A stretch of 17,119 nt of DNA from Achromobacter sp. (GTDB taxonomy: Bacteria > Pseudomonadota > Gammaproteobacteria > Burkholderiales > Burkholderiaceae_B): assembly GCA_003454835.1 (NCBI GenBank), contig DMTA01000520.1, forward strand, positions 1 to 17,119, written 5' to 3'. This document shows, piece by piece, positions 1 to 7,244 of the stretch (positions are counted from its first letter, which is position 1; each line of letters opens with the position of its first letter). The position numbers were made by a program, and so were the translations under genes. The notes below the pieces were generated by a model, which was given only the letters and a program-made list of their open reading frames with translations, did not search any database and was not told the DNA's origin.

Positions 1-661
1 ATCGCGCCGACAGGACGCGCAACCCGGGAACCCACGCCGCCTGCTCGGCGCTTCCGGCGGGCAGGATCAGCGTGGCATCGGGCGTGTCTCGGGCAACGCT
101 CAAGGCGATCACCAGCGGCGCAGCGACCGGCACGAGCGCGCCGGTGAGGGACAGCTCGCCGGCGAGCACCAGACGGGAGAGCGCGGGATCCGGGGCGCGG
201 GACTGATCCTCGGGATGGTCACCAGGGCGTTCGTTGGCGCGTTCCCCCTGGCAGTCATTGGAAGGTTCGCCGGGTAGCTCGCTGAGAGGTCCGGGGCGAC
301 GGCCATCGGGCTGTTCGCTGGAATCTCCGCCGCGCTTCCGGCCCGACTGCGCCCCCTCCTGCACTGGCGCGGCCAACTGACCGGAGGCGAGCAGCACGCC
401 CAGCGCGATCGGAAGATCGAAGCGGCCGGACTCCTTGGGCATGTCTGCCGGCGAAAGATTGACGGTGATGCGTCCCGCCGGAAACTCGAAGCCGCTGTTG
501 ATGATGGCCGCCCTGACGCGCTCGCGGCTTTCCCGGACCTCGGTATCGACCAGCCCGACGACATTGAATCCCGGCAAGCCGGATCCCAGGTGCGTTTCGA
601 CGCGAACCGCATGGGCGTGCATGCCGCTCAGGGCCCTGCTGGCAAGTACGGCAAGCGTCAT
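1..661 (-). CDS. comM: YifB/ComM family Mg-chelatase-like AAA+ ATPase, N-terminal part (runs off left edge)
   Basis: The minus-strand frame opens at ATG 659-661 (MTLAVLASRAL) and stays open to base 1, giving the first 220 residues of a protein that is about 500 residues in this family. Residues 1-98 match the YifB/ComM N-terminal domain: GLPGFNVVGL near 28-37, RVRAAIINSGFEFPAGRITVNLSP near 48-71 and the SGRFDLPIALGVLLASGQL stretch at 78-96. The match resumes at about 165 with LVLAGELSLTGAL. The ATPase core lies beyond the window. ComM is known as a hexameric helicase that promotes branch migration in natural transformation; in non-competent species the role is unclear. A roughly 60-residue hydrophilic insert (about 101-164) separates the two conserved blocks. 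The gene lies 117 bases downstream of ubiK, behind a terminator, so it may have its own promoter. Family assignment is firm; the start is supported by homology. Confidence 0.9.
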   Translation of the reverse strand, partial: MTLAVLASRALSGMHAHAVRVETHLGSGLPGFNVVGLVDTEVRESRERVRAAIINSGFEFPAGRITVNLSPADMPKESGRFDLPIALGVLLASGQLAAPVQEGAQSGRKRGGDSSEQPDGRRPGPLSELPGEPSNDCQGERANERPGDHPEDQSRAPDPALSRLVLAGELSLTGALVPVAAPLVIALSVARDTPDATLILPAGSAEQAAWVPGLRVLSAR

Positions 662-698
662 GGTGGTCTCCGGATGAGGTCGGGCCGCCAGTATCCGC

Positions 699-727
699 AA
701 AAACAAACGGCCGCGGAGAGCGGCCGT
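699..727 (-). terminator. Intrinsic terminator after ubiK
   Basis: Read on the minus strand, arms ACGGCCGC (727-720) and GCGGCCGT (714-707) form a perfect 8-bp stem with a 5-nt loop, followed by TTTGTTTTT (706-698). It lies about 50 bases past the ubiK stop and before comM, so ubiK transcripts probably end here. Confidence 0.8.
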
Positions 728-778
728 GACAAAACGATCTCGCGCATGCCCGCCCGAAGCGGGACGCGCGGCGCTTGC

Positions 779-1054
779 TTACTTATCCAGGCCTGTTGCC
801 GGCCCCTTATCCAGACCCGTCAGGCGCTGTTCCATCTGCTGCACCTGGGCGGCCAGTTGATCGACCCGGGCGCGCGTGCGGGCAAGCAGGTCGGCCTGCA
901 CGTCGAACTCTTCGCGGGTGACCAGATCCAGCTTGGAAAACGCCTGCGTCATCATCGCGCGGACGTTGCGCTCGACGTCCGCCGCGGGGCTGCGCGCGAT
1001 CAGGTCTGAAATGTTCTTCTGAAGGTCTTCCATCCACTGGGTGCGATTATTCAT
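779..1054 (-). CDS. ubiK: UbiK family ubiquinone biosynthesis accessory factor (BMFP domain)
   Basis: This 91-residue protein starts MNNRTQWMEDLQKNISDL. I chose ATG 1052-1054 because GAGAGG sits 3-8 bases upstream, although the frame is open ten codons further up to an ATG at 1084. The family signature is the central FSKLDLVTREEFDVQADLL, almost the same as in E. coli YqiC/UbiK, followed by a heptad-like C-terminal coiled coil (RTRARVDQLAAQVQQMEQRL). UbiK is known to bind UbiJ and help the soluble Ubi complex make ubiquinone under aerobic conditions; YqiC also has membrane-fusogenic activity in vitro. A terminator on each side suggests it is transcribed alone. Confidence in the family is high; the physiological role is taken from enterobacteria. 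Confidence 0.93.
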   Translation of the reverse strand: MNNRTQWMEDLQKNISDLIARSPAADVERNVRAMMTQAFSKLDLVTREEFDVQADLLARTRARVDQLAAQVQQMEQRLTGLDKGPATGLDK

Positions 1055-1083
1055 ATAGGCCTCTCGATGTTCTTGATGGCTCA

Positions 1084-1112
1084 AGTGTAGTGCGTCGGCC
1101 GAGCGGTTTCAG
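1084..1112 (-). promoter_or_regulatory. Candidate sigma-70 promoter for ubiK
   Basis: On the minus strand, CTGAAA (1112-1107) and TACACT (1089-1084) are separated by exactly 17 bases; each hexamer matches consensus at 4 of 6 positions. Transcription would start near 1077, about 23 bases before the ubiK ATG, leaving room for the GAGAGG ribosome site. Confidence 0.5.
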
Positions 1113-1132
1113 GCGGGGCCGGTTGCGCCGCC

Positions 1133-1170
1133 GCAAAAAAAAGGGCGGGCCGCATGCGGTGACCGCCCTT
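1133..1170 (-). terminator. Intrinsic terminator without an obvious gene (end of candidate small RNA)
   Basis: On the minus strand AAGGGCGG (1170-1163) pairs with CCGCCCTT (1148-1141), with an inner CCGC/GCGG stem, followed by an uninterrupted run of T. On the plus strand there is no T run after the hairpin, so the terminator works for minus-strand transcription. The nearest protein genes to the right, glnK and amtB, are on the plus strand. The transcript it ends must therefore start between about 1171 and 1728. Confidence 0.75.
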
Positions 1171-1504
1171 CAAAGCACAGGAGAAAACCGGGCTGCCTGA
1201 CGGCAACCCCCTACCAACACCACTAGCCTGCCGCGTGGTCGCTCGGACCGCGCAGTGCATCGTCCATATGACCGATGCACGTCCTGAATCCGATTCAACT
1301 CGAGCCCACACCGGTCAACAAGCCGACCCGTGTAAACCCTCGTATCACGATGGCGCCCCAATTTAGGCGCGGCGTAACGGCTTCCAGCCGCCGTTGGAAA
1401 TTCTGCGCGGGACACAGACCCGCAGCCTGCAACGCTGAGCGCCCGATGACGCGTTCTGCCGCTACGTCATCGCACGATCGCCGGCGCGTATCGGCAGTCA
1501 AACC
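1135..1504 (-). ncRNA. Candidate structured small RNA, not recognised
   Basis: This stretch has no convincing protein on either strand but many short perfect or near-perfect inverted repeats. Read on the minus strand: GCGGG/CCCGC (about 1424-1408), AACGGC/GCCGTT (1396-1376 region), GCGCC/GGCGC (near 1370-1352), ACACGGGTC/GACCGGTGT (1335-1310 region, flanked by CGAG/CTCG), a 10-bp stem GTGCATC-GTC/GAC-GATGCAC (1281-1256), GGTC/GACC (1249-1236 region), GGGTTGCC/GGCAGCCC with a GTCA tetraloop (1209-1190), then the terminator. A weak -10 (TTTAAT, 1516-1511) would start a transcript of about 370 nt near 1504; no good -35 is visible. I looked for tmRNA, RNase P RNA, 4.5S and 6S motifs and did not find them. 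The 5' end is a guess; the 3' end is better supported. Confidence 0.38.
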
Positions 1505-1536
1505 CCTCGCATTAAATGGCTACAAATCCTTCTTGA

Positions 1537-2067
<531 letters not shown>

Positions 2068-2095
2068 ATAAATAAAGACTCAATGGAGCCTGAAA

Positions 2096-3334
2096 ATGGA
2101 TAAAGCAGATATCTCCTGGTTGCTCGTCTCTACCCTGCTTGTATTGATGATGGCCGTACCCGGCCTGGCCATGTTCTACGCCGGCCTGGTGCGCAGCAAA
2201 AACGTGTTGTCCGTTCTGCTGCAAGTGTTGTGCACGTTCGTGCTGGGCCTGGTTCTCTGGTTCATCTATGGATACTCCCTGGCGTTCACCGAGGGCAACG
2301 CCTTCTTCGGCGGCCTCTCGCGCGCTTTCTTCTCTGGCATGTTCAATCCGGCAGACGGCACGTACGCCATGTCGAACACCCTGACCGAGCTGCTGTTCGC
2401 CTCGTTCCAGGCCACGTTCGCCGGCATCACCTGCGCCCTGGTGGTCGGCAGCTTTGCCGAACGCGCCCGCTTTTCGGCTGTGCTGGTGTTCACGGTGATC
2501 TGGTTCACGTTCGCCTACATCCCCATCGCGCACATGGTGTGGTTCGCCTCTGAAACGGCGCCTGGTCTGCTCAACGCACAAGGCGCGCTGGACTTTGCCG
2601 GCGGCACCGTGGTGCACATCAACGCGGGCGTGGCCGGTCTGGTGGGCGCCTATGTGGTCGGCAAGCGCGTGGGCTATGGCCGCGAAGCCATGCAGCCGCA
2701 CAACCTGCCGATGACCTTCGTGGGCGCCGCCCTGCTGTGGGTGGGCTGGTTCGGCTTTAACGCAGGTTCGGCGCTGGCCGCCAACGAGAACGCCACGCTG
2801 GCCTTCTTCAACACCATGATCGCCACGGCGGGCGCCGTGCTGGCCTGGCTGTTCACGGAATGGGCCATCAAGGGCAAGCCCTCGATGCTGGGCGCCGCTT
2901 CGGGCGCCATCGCCGGCCTGGTCGGCATTACTCCCGCCGCCGGCCTGGTCGGCCCGGTGGGCGCGCTGATCATCGGCGTGGTTGCCGGCGTGGTCTGCGT
3001 CTGGGGCGTGAATGGCCTGAAGCGCATGCTGCGCGCCGACGATGCGCTGGACGTGTTCGGCATCCACGGCGTGGGCGGCATCGTCGGCGCCCTGCTCACC
3101 GGCGTGTTCAATGCGCAGATCTTCGGCGGCCCCGGCCTGGCCGAGCCCAGCATGATCGCTCACCAACTGTGGGTCCAGCTTGAAGGCGTGTTGCTGACCA
3201 TCGTCTGGTCCGGCGTGGTGGCGTGGATTGCCTACAAGATCGCCAATGCCCTGTGCGGCCTGCGTGTGCCGGAAGACCAGGAGCGCGAAGGCCTGGACGT
3301 CACGAGCCACGGCGAATCCGCTTATCACAGCTAA
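2096..3334 (+). CDS. amtB: Ammonium transporter AmtB
   Basis: This 412-residue polytopic membrane protein of the Amt/Rh family has about 11 hydrophobic segments. The twin pore histidines are visible as H174 (GGTVVHINAG) and H324 (DVFGIHGVGGI). The outer aromatic gate is probably F107 (FASFQATFAG) with W149 (MVWFAS). The signature DFAGGTVVH and the LWVGWFGFNAGSAL block are intact. It has no separate cleavable signal peptide like that of E. coli AmtB; the first segment begins within a few residues of the start. TGGAG lies about 8 bases before the ATG. It forms a trimer in the inner membrane, moves ammonium inward when ammonium is scarce, and is blocked by its partner GlnK. It shares the nitrogen-controlled promoter upstream of glnK. 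Confidence 0.97.
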   Translation: MDKADISWLLVSTLLVLMMAVPGLAMFYAGLVRSKNVLSVLLQVLCTFVLGLVLWFIYGYSLAFTEGNAFFGGLSRAFFSGMFNPADGTYAMSNTLTELLFASFQATFAGITCALVVGSFAERARFSAVLVFTVIWFTFAYIPIAHMVWFASETAPGLLNAQGALDFAGGTVVHINAGVAGLVGAYVVGKRVGYGREAMQPHNLPMTFVGAALLWVGWFGFNAGSALAANENATLAFFNTMIATAGAVLAWLFTEWAIKGKPSMLGAASGAIAGLVGITPAAGLVGPVGALIIGVVAGVVCVWGVNGLKRMLRADDALDVFGIHGVGGIVGALLTGVFNAQIFGGPGLAEPSMIAHQLWVQLEGVLLTIVWSGVVAWIAYKIANALCGLRVPEDQEREGLDVTSHGESAYHS

Positions 3335-3346
3335 GCGCTGCAACGT

Positions 3347-3369
3347 CCCCGCCGTGACCTGCGGCGGGG
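3347..3369 (+). other. GC-rich hairpin after amtB
   Basis: CCCCGCCG (3347-3354) and CGGCGGGG (3362-3369) form a perfect 8-bp stem with a 7-nt loop, 13 bases after the amtB stop. No T run follows, so it is more likely a 3'-end stabiliser than a terminator. Confidence 0.5.
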
Positions 3370-3385
3370 CGGATTGGAAAATGAA

Positions 3386-3415
3386 AGAGCCCTTCATCTT
3401 GAAGGGCTCTTTTTT
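3386..3415 (+). terminator. Intrinsic terminator of glnK-amtB
   Basis: AGAGCCCTTC (3386-3395) and GAAGGGCTCT (3401-3410) form a perfect 10-bp stem with loop ATCTT, followed by a T run to 3415. The opposite strand has a weaker T-rich tail, so it may also help stop ptsI transcription coming the other way. Confidence 0.92.
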
Positions 3416-3475
3416 ATGTCTGCCTGCTTGGGAAGGTGTCGGACACCCGGTTCAATCAATGTCGCGAAGCTGCGA

Positions 3476-5191
3476 TCAGGCCGGGCCGAGGGCATCCAGG
3501 TCGACGGGCAAGGCGCGGTTGAGCGCCGACGCCACCTTGATGCGAAGCGCGTTGGAGTGCGCCCGGCGCACCTCGCGCTTGACGTCCAGCAGCTGCTGCG
3601 GATGCATGGAAAACTCGGTCAGGCCCAGCCCGAGCAAGAGGCGGGTCATGCGTGAATCACCTGCCATTTCGCCGCAGACGGCCACCGGCTTGCCCGCCCG
3701 TTCGCCGGCATTGATGGTGTTGGCGACCAGGCGCAGCACTGCCGGGTGCAGCGGATCGTAAAGCGAAGCCACGTCGTGGTCGCCACGATCGATGGCAAGC
3801 GTGTACTGGATCAGGTCGTTGGTGCCGATGGACAGGAAGTCCAGCGCCTGGGCAAAGGGTTCGATCGCGATGGCGATGGCGGGAACTTCGACCATCGCAC
3901 CCACTTCCATATGCGGCGCATAGGCCTGGCGGCGGGCGTCGAGTTCGCGCCGGGCGGCCTCGATGGCGGCCTTTGTCGCGACGACCTCATGCATGTGCGC
4001 GATCATCGGGATCAAGAGGCGCACCGGCCCGTGGGCGGACGCCCTGAGGATGGCCCGCAACTGAGTCGCGAACATCTCGGGACGCGCCAGGCAATAGCGG
4101 ATGGCGCGTTGCCCCAGCGCGGGATTGGTGGCCACGGTGGCCTCGCCGTCCAGCGTCTTGTCCGAGCCGATGTCCAGCGTGCGGATCGTGACCGGGCGGC
4201 CGGCCATCACCTTGACGACCGAGGCATAGGCCTCGTACTGCTCTTCTTCGCCGGGCAGGTCCGGCCGGCCCATGAAGAGGAATTCGCTGCGGAACAGTCC
4301 GATGCCGTGCGCGCCGGACGCCAGCGCCAGCGCGGCCTCGTCCGGCAGCTCGATATTGGCGTGCAGCACGATGTCGATGCCATCCAGCGTGACGGACGGT
4401 TCGTCTCGCAGGAGGCTGAGCTCGGCGCGCTCGTCGGCGTACGCGGCTTGGCGGCGGCGGTATTCCTGGAGGATGCGGTCGGACGGATTGACCACCACGG
4501 CGCCGACCGAGCCGTCGATGATCAGCATATCGCCATCGCGGACCAGTTCGCGCACGTTGCCCATTGCCACCACTGCAGGCACGCCCATGCTGCGCGCGAC
4601 GATCGCGGTGTGCGAGGTCGGCCCGCCCAGGTCGGTGACAAAGGCGGCGAAACGTCCGCCGCGCAGGCGCAGCATGTCGGCGGGAGAGATATCGTGCGCC
4701 ACCACGACCAGGGCGTCATCGCCGCCCATGTGGGACATGTCGGGCAGGATTGCCGACGTGCCCGCCAGGACGTGCAGCACGCGCTCGATCACCTGACGCA
4801 CGTCCGCCCCGCGCTCGCGCAGGTACTCGTCTTCCATGGCGTCGAACTGCTGACCCAGGATCTGGCCTTGCGTCGTCAGCGCCCATTCGGCGTTGTAATG
4901 GCGTTCGGCGATCAGGGCGAGCGTCTGCTCGGCCAGAAGCGGATCGCCCAGAAGCAGGCTGTGCACGTTGAGCATCGCGCCCAGCTCGCGCGGCGCATCG
5001 GCCGGCAGCGTGTCGGCCAGCTGCAGCAGTTCCTGCTGCGCCGACGCCAGCGCCTCGGTCAGGCGGGAGCTTTCGGCGGGCACGTCTTCCGGCGAGATCC
5101 GGTAGTGCGCGACTTCAAGGGCCGCGGCGCCCATGACGACGGCGCGGCCGATGGCGTAGCCCTTGGCCACGCCCTTGCCGTATAGACACAC
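3476..5191 (-). CDS. ptsI: Phosphoenolpyruvate-protein phosphotransferase (PTS Enzyme I)
   Basis: Enzyme I takes phosphate from PEP and passes it to HPr. From GTG 5191-5189 the product is 571 residues, against 575 in E. coli, starting at CLYGKGVAKGYAIGRAVVMG, which aligns with the normal N-terminus. The phosphorylated histidine is H194 (LGGPTSHTAIVAR). The PEP-binding barrel has GLFRSEFLFMGR (298-309), MVEVPAIAIAIEP (433-445), DFLSIGTNDLIQYTL (451-465) and VCGEMAGD (505-512) with catalytic cysteine 506. The frame is open further upstream: GTG 5311 would add a 40-residue Pro/Ala/Gly-rich stretch and overlap ptsH by 14 bases. Neither start has a clear ribosome site. The added stretch has much lower GC at third positions than the gene body, so I prefer 5191. 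It is the last gene of gshB-EIIA-ptsH-ptsI. Confidence 0.93.
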   Translation of the reverse strand: MCLYGKGVAKGYAIGRAVVMGAAALEVAHYRISPEDVPAESSRLTEALASAQQELLQLADTLPADAPRELGAMLNVHSLLLGDPLLAEQTLALIAERHYNAEWALTTQGQILGQQFDAMEDEYLRERGADVRQVIERVLHVLAGTSAILPDMSHMGGDDALVVVAHDISPADMLRLRGGRFAAFVTDLGGPTSHTAIVARSMGVPAVVAMGNVRELVRDGDMLIIDGSVGAVVVNPSDRILQEYRRRQAAYADERAELSLLRDEPSVTLDGIDIVLHANIELPDEAALALASGAHGIGLFRSEFLFMGRPDLPGEEEQYEAYASVVKVMAGRPVTIRTLDIGSDKTLDGEATVATNPALGQRAIRYCLARPEMFATQLRAILRASAHGPVRLLIPMIAHMHEVVATKAAIEAARRELDARRQAYAPHMEVGAMVEVPAIAIAIEPFAQALDFLSIGTNDLIQYTLAIDRGDHDVASLYDPLHPAVLRLVANTINAGERAGKPVAVCGEMAGDSRMTRLLLGLGLTEFSMHPQQLLDVKREVRRAHSNALRIKVASALNRALPVDLDALGPA

Positions 5192-5219
5192 AACGGGGCT
5201 GGCAGGACCTGCCCCGTTG
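5191..5219 (-). other. Inverted repeat at the preferred ptsI start
   Basis: CAACGGGGC (5191-5199) and GCCCCGTTG (5211-5219) are a perfect 9-bp inverted repeat whose base reaches the first base of the GTG at 5191. In mRNA it would fold next to the start codon, or it would be coding if the upstream GTG is used. Confidence 0.6.
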
Positions 5220-5260
5220 GACGCACCGGTCGCGGGGACGCCGGGCGCGGGAAGGGGCGA

Positions 5261-5281
5261 ACCGGCCCGAGCCGGGCCGGT
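5261..5281 (-). other. GC-rich inverted repeat between ptsH and ptsI
   Basis: ACCGGCCCG (5261-5269) and CGGGCCGGT (5273-5281) form a perfect 9-bp stem with a 3-nt loop, starting 17 bases after the ptsH stop. There is no T run, so it is not a standard terminator. It could stabilise the upstream mRNA and lower ptsI relative to ptsH. Confidence 0.6.
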
Positions 5282-5297
5282 CGATTCAGAAGAGGGT

Positions 5298-5567
5298 CTA
5301 TTCCTGCTCACCGAATTTGCTGTCGAACAGAGTTTCGATTTCGGAAAGCGCTTGCTCGGCATCGCTGCCGGAGGCTTCCAGCTTGACGGTGACGCCCAGC
5401 CCGGCTGCCAGCATCATGACGCCCATGATGCTCTTGGCATTCACGCGCTGCGCTCCGCGCGAAATGAAGATCTCGCTGGAAAACTTGCTGGCAAGCTGCG
5501 TCAGCTTGGCCGCGGCCCGCGCGTGCAATCCCAGTTTGTTGCTGATGACAATGTCAGTATTAGGCAT
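5298..5567 (-). CDS. ptsH: Phosphocarrier protein HPr
   Basis: This 89-residue protein has the usual HPr length and starts MPNTDIVISNKLGLHARAAA. The phosphorylation site is H15 within LGLHARAAAK. A serine at position 46 (AKSIMGVMML) sits where HprK/P phosphorylates HPr in bacteria that have that kinase; HprK is not in this window. HPr carries phosphate from Enzyme I to EIIA proteins. It lies between the EIIA gene (108-base gap upstream) and ptsI. No clear Shine-Dalgarno sequence is seen before the ATG, but the start is fixed by homology. Confidence 0.96.
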   Translation of the reverse strand: MPNTDIVISNKLGLHARAAAKLTQLASKFSSEIFISRGAQRVNAKSIMGVMMLAAGLGVTVKLEASGSDAEQALSEIETLFDSKFGEQE

Positions 5568-5675
5568 AGGAAAGGTAGTGACCGCAGGCTATGCCGCGGT
5601 GTTGATCGCAGCCAATCGTCGTACCGATCGTCGGCTTGAAATAATAGCCGACATAATAGGGCAATTTTCCGCCCG

Positions 5676-6077
5676 TCAGTCTACCCGCAAGACCCCCTGC
5701 ACCCCGCCTGCGAGCGCCTTTTCGCGGGTTTCGGCCAACGGCAGGTTGCGGTAGGTCAACGCGCGCAGCAGCATCGGCGTGTTGAGCCCCGCGAGCACAC
5801 AGCATTGGATGCCCTGGGCCTGCGCGTCGGCGACCGCGCGCTTGGAGATGTTGGCGGGCGTGGCGCCAATCAGGTCGGTCAGCACCAGAACGCCCGCGCC
5901 GTGGTCCTGCTCGAGAATGTCTTTCAGCACATCCGGCGCCAGGTCGTCCGGCAGGTCTTCCGGCAAGATGTCATGGATTGCCAGCATGCCGTCCAGATCG
6001 CCCATGACGTGGCTCGCGCACTCGCGCATTGCCGCGCCCAGAGGCGCGTGCACGACGATCACAATACCCGTGGTCAT
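5676..6077 (-). CDS. PTS EIIA component, mannose family (EIIA-Man type)
   Basis: This 133-residue cytoplasmic protein has the EIIA-Man fold signature: MTTGIVIVVHAPLG with the phosphorylatable H10, then GVLVLTDLIGATPANIS (about 62-78) and the VLAGLNTPMLLRAL block (about 93-106). In E. coli this domain is part of ManX and passes phosphate to EIIB. Here it stands alone with no EIIB, EIIC or EIID in the window. It is 15 bases from the end of gshB, so it is almost certainly cotranscribed with gshB, ptsH and ptsI. A separate EIIA-Man/HPr/EI set is known in several betaproteobacteria and is thought to be regulatory rather than a sugar transporter; that role is inferred here. Confidence 0.92.
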   Translation of the reverse strand: MTTGIVIVVHAPLGAAMRECASHVMGDLDGMLAIHDILPEDLPDDLAPDVLKDILEQDHGAGVLVLTDLIGATPANISKRAVADAQAQGIQCCVLAGLNTPMLLRALTYRNLPLAETREKALAGGVQGVLRVD

Positions 6078-6092
6078 GTCGGTTCCGAAAAA

Positions 6093-7079
6093 TCAGGCAG
6101 CAGCAGAGGCGGAGCCGGCAGCCTTGGCCGCCACGGCCTTTTCCAGCGCCTGCACGAACATGCCGGCCACGTCGAAGCCGGTCTGTTCGGCAATTTCAAC
6201 GAAACAGGTGGGGCTGGTGACGTTGACTTCGGTGACGAAGTCGCCAATGACGTCCAGGCCGACCAGCAGCAGGCCGCTGGCGGCCAGCTTGGGCGCCACG
6301 GCTTCCGCGATTTCACGATCCCGGGGAGACAGTTCCTGGGCGACGCCGCGGCCACCGGCGGCCAGGTTGCCGCGCGTTTCACCGGCCAGGGGGATGCGGG
6401 CCAGGGAGTAAGGCACGGGTTCGCCGCCAATCAGCAGGATGCGCTTGTCGCCCTTGACGATGTCAGGGATGAAGCGCTGCGCCATGATGGTGCGCGCGCC
6501 GTTGTCGGTCAGCGTTTCCAGGATGGCGTTCAGGTTGGGGTCCTTGGGCTGCAGGCGGAACACGCCGGTGCCGCCCATGCCGTCCAGCGGCTTGACGATG
6601 ACGTCCTGATGCTTGTCGTGAAAAGCCTTGAGGCGCGCCATGTTGCGAGTGACCAGCGTGGGCGCGGTGAACTCGCTGATTTCGGTGATCGCCAGCTTTT
6701 CCGGATGATTCCGGATAGCCGCGCCGCCGTTGAACACGCAGGCGCCTTGCGCCTCCGCGTATTCGAGCAGATGCGTGGAGTACACGTATTCCATGTCGAA
6801 CGGCGGGTCCTTGCGCATCACGACCGCGCCAAAATCCGCCAGCGCCAGATCCTGAGCGGCTGATTCGCGCCACCAGTCGTGGCCGTGCAGGTCGGCATCG
6901 GCGACCAGCTCGATCGGGGTGGTCTGCGCCTTTACGACGCCCGCCTCGATGTAGAGATCGCCCTGCATGGCCACGCTGAGCGTGTGCCCGCGCGCCACGA
7001 GGGCACGCATCATGGCGACCGAACTATCCTTGTACGCCTTGAGCAGCGGCAAGGGATCCAAAACGAACAAAACGTGCAT
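6093..7079 (-). CDS. gshB: Glutathione synthetase
   Basis: This 328-residue ATP-grasp enzyme (E. coli 316) joins gamma-glutamylcysteine and glycine to make glutathione. I chose ATG 7077-7079 because MHVLFVLDPLPLLKAYKDSS aligns with the E. coli start; the frame continues 20 codons to an ATG at 7139. Visible blocks are VVMRKDPPFDMEYVY (87-101), the ATP-grasp loop VKPLDGMGGTGVFRL (162-176), GDKRILLIGGEPVPYSLARI (210-229), GETRGNLAAGGRG (233-245) and VGLDVIGDFVTEVNVTSPT (273-291). The C-terminus is an Ala-rich tail. It leads the operon with the PTS genes. gshA is not in the window. An 11-bp hairpin lies 20 bases upstream of the start. Confidence 0.96.
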   Translation of the reverse strand: MHVLFVLDPLPLLKAYKDSSVAMMRALVARGHTLSVAMQGDLYIEAGVVKAQTTPIELVADADLHGHDWWRESAAQDLALADFGAVVMRKDPPFDMEYVYSTHLLEYAEAQGACVFNGGAAIRNHPEKLAITEISEFTAPTLVTRNMARLKAFHDKHQDVIVKPLDGMGGTGVFRLQPKDPNLNAILETLTDNGARTIMAQRFIPDIVKGDKRILLIGGEPVPYSLARIPLAGETRGNLAAGGRGVAQELSPRDREIAEAVAPKLAASGLLLVGLDVIGDFVTEVNVTSPTCFVEIAEQTGFDVAGMFVQALEKAVAAKAAGSASAAA

Positions 7080-7098
7080 CGCGACACCCTGAACGGAC

Positions 7099-7124
7099 GC
7101 CGCCTCCCCTAGTGGGAAGGCGGC
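7099..7124 (-). other. Hairpin in the gshB leader
   Basis: On the minus strand GCCGCCTTCCC (7124-7114) pairs with GGGGAGGCGGC (7109-7099), 11 bp with one G-U pair and a 4-nt loop, 19 bases before the gshB ATG. No T run follows. It may protect or regulate the gshB mRNA, or be coding if the upstream ATG at 7139 is used. Confidence 0.5.
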
Positions 7125-7165
7125 TATGCTTTGTGACATCGTAGCGTAGAGCCGGCCAATAAGCG

Positions 7166-7198
7166 AACCCGCCGGTCACGAGACGGACACGGCGGGTT
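7166..7198 (-). terminator. Terminator-like hairpin after infC
   Basis: On the minus strand AACCCGCCG (7198-7190) pairs with CGGCGGGTT (7174-7166), a perfect 9-bp stem about 47 bases after the infC stop. The sequence after it is not T-rich, so termination would be weak and read-through into gshB is possible. Confidence 0.4.
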
Positions 7199-7244
7199 GC
7201 AGGAATGGAAGGCTCGGCCTTGCCTAAGCGGGTACGGCCGGCGC

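Noticed and set aside
3746..5185. A 479-codon plus-strand frame opposite ptsI
   Set aside because: It is antisense to conserved Enzyme I motifs, has skewed composition and no family match that I recognise.
6029..6863. Plus-strand frames opposite gshB and the EIIA gene (up to 352 codons)
   Set aside because: They are antisense shadows with Arg/His/Gln-rich products; the minus strand carries the clear genes.
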